Source of the DNA: Planctomycetota bacterium
GTDB lineage: Bacteria > Planctomycetota > Phycisphaerae > Phycisphaerales > Phycisphaeraceae
Direction of reading: 5' to 3'
Length of the DNA: 9,445 nucleotides
NCBI GenBank assembly: GCA_029267795.1
Contig: JAJUHR010000048.1
Coordinates: forward strand, 1-9,445
Shown: one piece after another, positions 6,142 to 9,445 of the stretch
Numbering within the stretch: position 1 is the stretch's first letter
Layout: the number at the start of each line of letters is the position of its first letter
Made by a program: the position numbers and the translations under genes
The notes under the pieces: generated by a model
What the model was told of the DNA's origin: nothing
The model's input: only the letters and a program-made list of their open reading frames with translations
The model's database searches: none

Positions 6142-6908
6142 CGGGCGGGTGGCGTGGCCTGGGGCGCCACGCGTTGTTGCTCAGCGAACATCAGTCGCCA
6201 ACTCACGACGTAGCTGACGAATTCGCTGTACAGGTCCATGCTGATCCGATACAGGTGCCACTGCCGGTCCTCCCCCCGATACAGGTACCGCTCCTTCAGG
6301 CCGTCCTTGCGGTCTGCGCCGCGATCCTCCGCGTACCGCCGGAGCATGCTCCGCACGTTCGGGTCAGCCGCGTCGAAGAAGGCGCTGACGGCGTTCACCG
6401 GCTGGTGAACCCCCCGGTCCGCGGGCGGAGGCAGGCCGGCCTCGTCCGTCGCGGCACGGGTCAGTTGCCGCACATCCACCGGGTTGGCCTGCTCGGAGCG
6501 CTGGCTGGTATACAGCTCGATCGCCAGACCGAGCTTCGGGGGGTCGTACGGGTCGTAAGCGGTGATCATCCCGACCACCAACCCATCGACGTCCATGGCC
6601 CCCAGCAGCCGCAGCGCCTGCTCCGGGCTGGAGACCTCTGCCAAGCCGATCGTCTCCATGGCCGCCAGCGTCCGGTTCACGGGCAGCACGTCGATGTTCG
6701 AAGCATTCTCCAGCTGCCGTGCCAAGTGGTCCGCCAGCAGAACACCGTCGGCCTGCAGGCTGCCGCTCTCGTTGCGCAGCGGGGCCACCGCCCACACGCG
6801 CCGCGTCGGGTACGGACTGTAAAGCGGGTCGGCGCCCGAGCCGCTGATCCATTGACAGCCGCCGATCAGCAACGCCGCCGCGGTCAGCATGACCTGTTCA
6901 CTTGTCAT
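6138..6908 (-). CDS. lipoprotein with TolB-N/CsgG-like alpha/beta domain
   Basis: The 256-residue protein begins MTSEQVMLTAAALLIGGC. The stretch IGGC with C18 fits a lipobox, so it should be exported and lipid-anchored, although the short N-region lacks the usual positive charge. The ATG at 6908 has AGGA only four bases upstream; an in-frame TGA further upstream, with no start codon between, rules out a longer form. Residues about 36-135 show the beta-alpha-beta pattern of TolB N-terminal, CsgG, LpoB and GNA1162-type domains: VWAVAPLRNESG, then a helix (LLADHLARQLENA), then IDVLPVNRTLAAM, then LLGAMDVDGLVVGMITAYDPYDPPKLGLAIELY. Residues 170-245 are charged and helical and hold no motif that I know. 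It lies 103 bases downstream of the TolB-like propeller gene and overlaps the next gene by 4 bases. The fold assignment is by eye; the exact family is uncertain. Confidence 0.82.
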   Translation of the reverse strand: MTSEQVMLTAAALLIGGCQWISGSGADPLYSPYPTRRVWAVAPLRNESGSLQADGVLLADHLARQLENASNIDVLPVNRTLAAMETIGLAEVSSPEQALRLLGAMDVDGLVVGMITAYDPYDPPKLGLAIELYTSQRSEQANPVDVRQLTRAATDEAGLPPPADRGVHQPVNAVSAFFDAADPNVRSMLRRYAEDRGADRKDGLKERYLYRGEDRQWHLYRISMDLYSEFVSYVVSWRLMFAEQQRVAPQATPPAR

Positions 6909-6932
6909 GGCTTCCTGCCGTAGTTTTGTGCG

Positions 6933-6955
6933 GGGACGAGCCTCCGCTCGATCCC
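6933..6955 (-). other. intergenic hairpin between the two TolB-related genes
   Basis: On the minus strand GGGA, a bulged T, CGAGC, a GGAG loop, GCTCG and TCCC can form a nine-base-pair stem. The loop exposes GGAG, but this lies too far from the ATG at 6908 to serve as its ribosome site. No U-run follows, so it is not an ordinary terminator. It may affect transcript processing between the two genes, or mean nothing. Confidence 0.3.
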
Positions 6956-7011
6956 ATCAGGTCGATGATCTCGGACGCCTGGGCCGCGTCGTGGCAGCTT
7001 CTCCCAGCCCG

Positions 7012-8520
7012 CTAAGGCGCCTCCGCGGCCTCGGTGGCGTCGGTCAACCCTTCCATACCGGTCGTGCCCTGCGATGAATCGGCCGGCTGTGGAGGCTGGG
7101 GCTGCGCCACCGACGGCAACGGGGGCTGCTGGGGCGGGGGCGGATCCACTTGGGCAGTGGGGGGGGCCGGTGCCGGCATCGCCTCTTGAGTCGGCTGCGA
7201 TTCCACAACCTTGATCGGGGGACCGGCGCGAACCGCCCAGATGCTCTCCCGTTGGTCTTTGGCGCGATTGGAGACAAAATAGATCGTCCCGTCCGGCGCC
7301 CACGCGGGCTGCAAATCCGCAAAGCGGCTCTGCGTGAGCTTCTTGCGGCCGGTGCCGTCGGCGTTGACCACCCATAACGCGGCTTCCGTCGGCCTGCCCG
7401 GTGCCCCGTCCTGGCCCGCTTGCGCGTCCGTCACCGCCGAAAAGGCGATCTGCGAGCTGTCGGGGCTCCAGCTCGGCGTGATCACGGCCGCCCCGGTGCC
7501 CGATACGACCTCCGTCGGGGGCGTAGCTTCCCCGTTGATCAAATCCACGGTCCAAATGCTGAACCACCGCGCGCCGCGCTCCCGCCCGCGCTGGAACACG
7601 ATCCGATCCCCCGTCCGCGACCACTCCGGAAACAACCCGAACCCGATGAACTTGCGGGTCGCGGGCTTGTCGATATCGATCACCACCAGTTCCCACTGTC
7701 CGGACTGCGACCCGAAGCTGCAGAACACCAGCTGCTGGCTGTCGGGAGAAAAGCTCGGGTGCAACTCATCCGTGGGGTCGCTGGTCAGCTGGATCGGCTT
7801 ACCGCCGTCGATGCTCATCAGATAGATATCCCAGTTCCCCGCGCGGTCGGACGCGAACGCGATCCACTTGCCGTCGGGGCTGACCGCCGGCATCACGTCG
7901 TTGCCCGGGTCGCTGGTGAGCTGAGTGACCGCACTCCCATCGACACGCTTTAGATAAAGGTCCGCGGTCGGGCGGTGCTGGGTCGACGAATACACCAGCC
8001 ACGTGCCGGTAGGGTCCACGGCCGGATCGAAATCCGATCCCTCGATCGCCAACGTGATCTGCCGCAGGTTCTCCAACCCGTCCAGGGGGCTGGTCGCGGA
8101 AGACCCGCTCCGCGACAACCCGCCATAGACCCCCAGGGCCCCGATACCCTCAGTTGGAGCGTCGGCCCCAGCGGCCGGGTGGGACACAAGCATGACCTCC
8201 GCCGCCGCAGGGCTCCGAGGCCAAGTGGGCTCGGTCGCCGCTGTCGGCGATGAAACCGACGCCTTAGCCGATGCGGCTACGGGCTGTTCATGATCCCGGG
8301 GCGGTGGGGCTTCTCGATTCGAAGACGCCCGCGCCACAGCGGCTTTGGCCGGGCCTCCGCTGGAACGGGTCCGAGCCGTCGGGGCGACCCGCTTCGCGGC
8401 CTGGGCCAGACGCTGGTCCTGCACCGGCATCCAGGCCCCGTTGTAGCCGATGGCGCACCCGCCCGCCATCGCGAACAAGCCGGCTGCCAGACTTACGGCT
8501 ACGAGCCCTCGACTCCTCAT
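7012..8520 (-). CDS. TolB-like beta-propeller lipoprotein
   Basis: The 502-residue protein starts at the ATG at 8520, with AAGGGG six bases upstream. Residues 1-21 form a signal peptide (MRSRGLVAVSLAAGLFAMAG) ending in AGGC, so C22 is probably lipidated. Residues about 40-150 are a linker rich in A, S and P. Residues about 155-435 carry six PD40/WD40-like propeller blades with the 'P.WSPDG..I.F.S.R.G..DIY..' pattern, for example PAVSPDGKWIAFASDR, PSFSPDSQQLVFCSF, PSWSPDSSQIAFSAV and PAWAPDGTIYFVSNR. Residues 443-482 are a Pro/Gln tail. E. coli TolB (about 430 residues, soluble periplasmic) has an alpha/beta domain before its propeller. Here that domain is absent, but a similar one is encoded by the next gene. 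TolB-type propellers bind Pal and Tol partners; no pal, tolA, tolQ or tolR is in view. I therefore call it TolB-like and not tolB. Confidence 0.9.
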   Translation of the reverse strand: MRSRGLVAVSLAAGLFAMAGGCAIGYNGAWMPVQDQRLAQAAKRVAPTARTRSSGGPAKAAVARASSNREAPPPRDHEQPVAASAKASVSSPTAATEPTWPRSPAAAEVMLVSHPAAGADAPTEGIGALGVYGGLSRSGSSATSPLDGLENLRQITLAIEGSDFDPAVDPTGTWLVYSSTQHRPTADLYLKRVDGSAVTQLTSDPGNDVMPAVSPDGKWIAFASDRAGNWDIYLMSIDGGKPIQLTSDPTDELHPSFSPDSQQLVFCSFGSQSGQWELVVIDIDKPATRKFIGFGLFPEWSRTGDRIVFQRGRERGARWFSIWTVDLINGEATPPTEVVSGTGAAVITPSWSPDSSQIAFSAVTDAQAGQDGAPGRPTEAALWVVNADGTGRKKLTQSRFADLQPAWAPDGTIYFVSNRAKDQRESIWAVRAGPPIKVVESQPTQEAMPAPAPPTAQVDPPPPQQPPLPSVAQPQPPQPADSSQGTTGMEGLTDATEAAEAP

Positions 8521-8660
8521 CGATAGCCCCTTCGACGCATCAACCCTCTGCCCGTTCGGTCACCTCGAACATCGCTATCGGACAGATTCGACGCGTTGGC
8601 TCCACACCTGACGATCATCGGGTTTATCGGACGGCATGGGGGAGGGGCTTTAGGCGATCC

Positions 8661-8690
8661 TTGCTTGGGACCGTTCGAGGGTTTTATAAT
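8661..8690 (+). promoter_or_regulatory. promoter for the glycosyltransferase gene
   Basis: A perfect TATAAT (8685-8690) is preceded, after an 18-base spacer, by TTGCTT (8661-8666), which shares TTG with the -35 consensus. In DNA this GC-rich a perfect -10 box directly upstream of a gene is a good sign. Transcription would start near 8697, giving a leader of about 95-110 bases. Confidence 0.6.
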
Positions 8691-8727
8691 GGCGACTTGG
8701 CCCTAGAGCTTGCGGAGAAGCGCGCTC

Positions 8728-8739
8728 ATGAATGAGTGA
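8728..8739 (+). other. three-codon upstream reading frame in the glycosyltransferase leader
   Basis: ATG AAT GAG TGA lies ten bases after a GGAG site (8714-8717), between the predicted promoter and the glycosyltransferase start. The stop overlaps sequence in frame with the main gene. It may be an accidental minimal frame or a translated leader; nothing else supports a function. Confidence 0.2.
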
Positions 8740-8790
8740 ACAGGTCCCCTGCCGGACAGTGTCGCGCCTTGTCCGCAGGGTTTCGACCGC

Positions 8791-9445
8791 GTGGCTGCGT
8801 CGATCATGTGGCTGGACGCCATCTACCTTAACGCGCCGTTAATCCGCTGGCCCCTAACGGCGCTCTACCTGTTGGTCCTGCTCTTGGTTTCGATCTACGG
8901 CTTGCACCGCTATTGGCTGGTGTGGTTGTACTACCGCAACCGCCAGCCGATGCCACGCCCCCTGCGCCGCTTCCAAACACTGCCCCGCGTCACCGTGCAA
9001 CTGCCGATGTTCAACGAGTCGCAGGTGGCCGAGCGGATCATCGACGCCGCGTGCTCCCTGAGCTACCCGCGCGACCTGCTGCACATCCAGGTGCTGGACG
9101 ACTCCACGGACGGATGCGCCCAGATCGCGCACCTCCGGGTCGAGCACTGGAAGCAGCGTGGCCTCGACATCGAGTACATCCACCGCCAAGCCCGCCGGGG
9201 CTACAAAGCCGGGGCACTGGCGGAGGCGTTCCCCCGTGCCAAGGGCCAGTTCATTGCGATCTTCGACGCCGACTTCATCCCCCCGCCCCACTTCCTCAAG
9301 AGCACCATCCACTATTTCACGGACCCTAAGGTCGGCATGGTGCAAGCCCGCTGGAGCCACCTGAACCGCGAAGATTCGCTCTTGACCCGCAGCCAGGCGA
9401 TCTTCCTCGACGGGCACTTCCTGATCGAACACACGGCCCGCAACC
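8791..9445 (+). CDS. family 2 glycosyltransferase, CSLA/cellulose-synthase-like, 3' end beyond the window
   Basis: This is a processive-type inverting glycosyltransferase that would build a beta-linked polysaccharide from a nucleotide sugar at the inner membrane. I prefer the GTG at 8791, with AGGG ten bases upstream; the ATG at 8806, five codons later, is an alternative without a ribosome site. The frame is open for 218 residues to the right edge. From the GTG, residues about 15-48 are hydrophobic, an N-terminal membrane segment. Then come VTVQLPMFNE, the nucleotide-binding LDDSTD (D103/D104), RRGYKAGAL, the DxD motif FDADF (D159, D161) and VQARWSHLN. This order and wording closely resemble plant CSLA glucomannan synthases from memory. 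The acceptor motif (QxxRW) and later membrane segments lie beyond the window. It is divergent from the TolB-like gene and has its own promoter. Sugar and product cannot be told from this part. Confidence 0.9.
   Translation, partial: MAASIMWLDAIYLNAPLIRWPLTALYLLVLLLVSIYGLHRYWLVWLYYRNRQPMPRPLRRFQTLPRVTVQLPMFNESQVAERIIDAACSLSYPRDLLHIQVLDDSTDGCAQIAHLRVEHWKQRGLDIEYIHRQARRGYKAGALAEAFPRAKGQFIAIFDADFIPPPHFLKSTIHYFTDPKVGMVQARWSHLNREDSLLTRSQAIFLDGHFLIEHTARN

Noticed and set aside
6174..6923. Plus-strand 249-codon frame opposite the lipoprotein gene
   Set aside because: Antisense shadow in GC-rich DNA; no domain, signal or ribosome site, while the minus strand shows a lipobox and a domain-like pattern.
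7159..7166. Run of eight G (C on the coding strand) in the Pro-rich tail of the TolB-like gene as a phase switch
   Set aside because: Runs of this length are expected about once or twice by chance here, and the position in a Pro-rich tail explains it by codon composition.
6905..7696. Minus-strand 263-codon frame within the TolB-like gene
   Set aside because: It lies in another frame of the propeller gene, whose blades continue through the region. Its product is rich in G, R, D and A, as out-of-frame reading of GC-rich genes usually is.
8521..8580. Seven-base inverted repeat CGATAGC and GCTATCG upstream of the TolB-like start
   Set aside because: Short arms 46 bases apart with no extension; expected by chance.
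8271..8735. Plus-strand 154-codon frame crossing the TolB-like start and the divergent gap
   Set aside because: Most of it is antisense to the signal peptide and linker of the TolB-like gene, and its end overlaps the promoter and leader of the glycosyltransferase.
8854..9432. Minus-strand 192-codon frame opposite the glycosyltransferase
   Set aside because: It is antisense to an unmistakable GT2 domain with all N-terminal motifs in frame.

Overview
The window is GC-rich bacterial chromosome. The gene content suggests a Gram-negative-type bacterium with an outer membrane: two lipobox proteins, an apolipoprotein N-acyltransferase and TolB-like proteins. The protein style (Ala/Pro/Gln-rich linkers, HEAT-repeat secreted proteins, small membrane-anchored coiled-coil proteins, Pro-rich tails) resembles Planctomycetota, perhaps class Phycisphaerae. 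That assignment is an impression from protein style, not from a marker gene. There are no tRNA or rRNA genes, no CRISPR array and no insertion sequence or phage genes.

Layout. Eight consecutive genes lie on the minus strand and are read from right to left: a TolB-like beta-propeller lipoprotein (8520-7012), a lipoprotein with a TolB-N/CsgG-like fold (6908-6138), a small uncharacterised protein overlapping it by 4 bases (6141-5767), a XerC/XerD tyrosine recombinase (5716-4664), apolipoprotein N-acyltransferase Lnt (4503-2584), a secreted HEAT-repeat protein (2538-1414), a membrane-anchored coiled-coil protein (1143-265) and the 5' end of a small single-pass membrane protein (128 to the left edge). 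On the plus strand, a family 2 glycosyltransferase resembling cellulose-synthase-like (CSLA) enzymes starts near 8791 and runs off the right edge.

How the genes fit together. Most of the minus-strand block concerns the cell envelope. Two exported lipoproteins are followed by Lnt, which would acylate them, then by a secreted scaffold-like repeat protein and an inner-membrane coiled-coil protein with an MreC-like C-terminal domain. The Xer recombinase (chromosome-dimer resolution) sits inside the block, so part of it may relate to cell division, but this rests only on gene order. The propeller and the alpha/beta domain that form a single TolB protein in E. coli appear here as two adjacent genes, which is the most interesting hypothesis in the window.

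Intergenic regions. No gene-free stretch exceeds 300 bases. The 270-base gap at 1144-1413 holds a candidate promoter (TTGACA, 17-base spacer, TACAGA) for the coiled-coil gene and nothing else convincing. The 270-base divergent gap at 8521-8790 holds a strong candidate promoter for the glycosyltransferase (perfect TATAAT) and a tiny upstream reading frame; no clear promoter is visible for the TolB-like gene. The 160-base xer-lnt gap holds two perfect inverted repeats, one after each gene boundary. The 136-base gap at 129-264 shows no clear signal.

I see no defence system, mobile island or evidently new multi-gene system. This is mostly ordinary core or lineage-specific envelope gene content.
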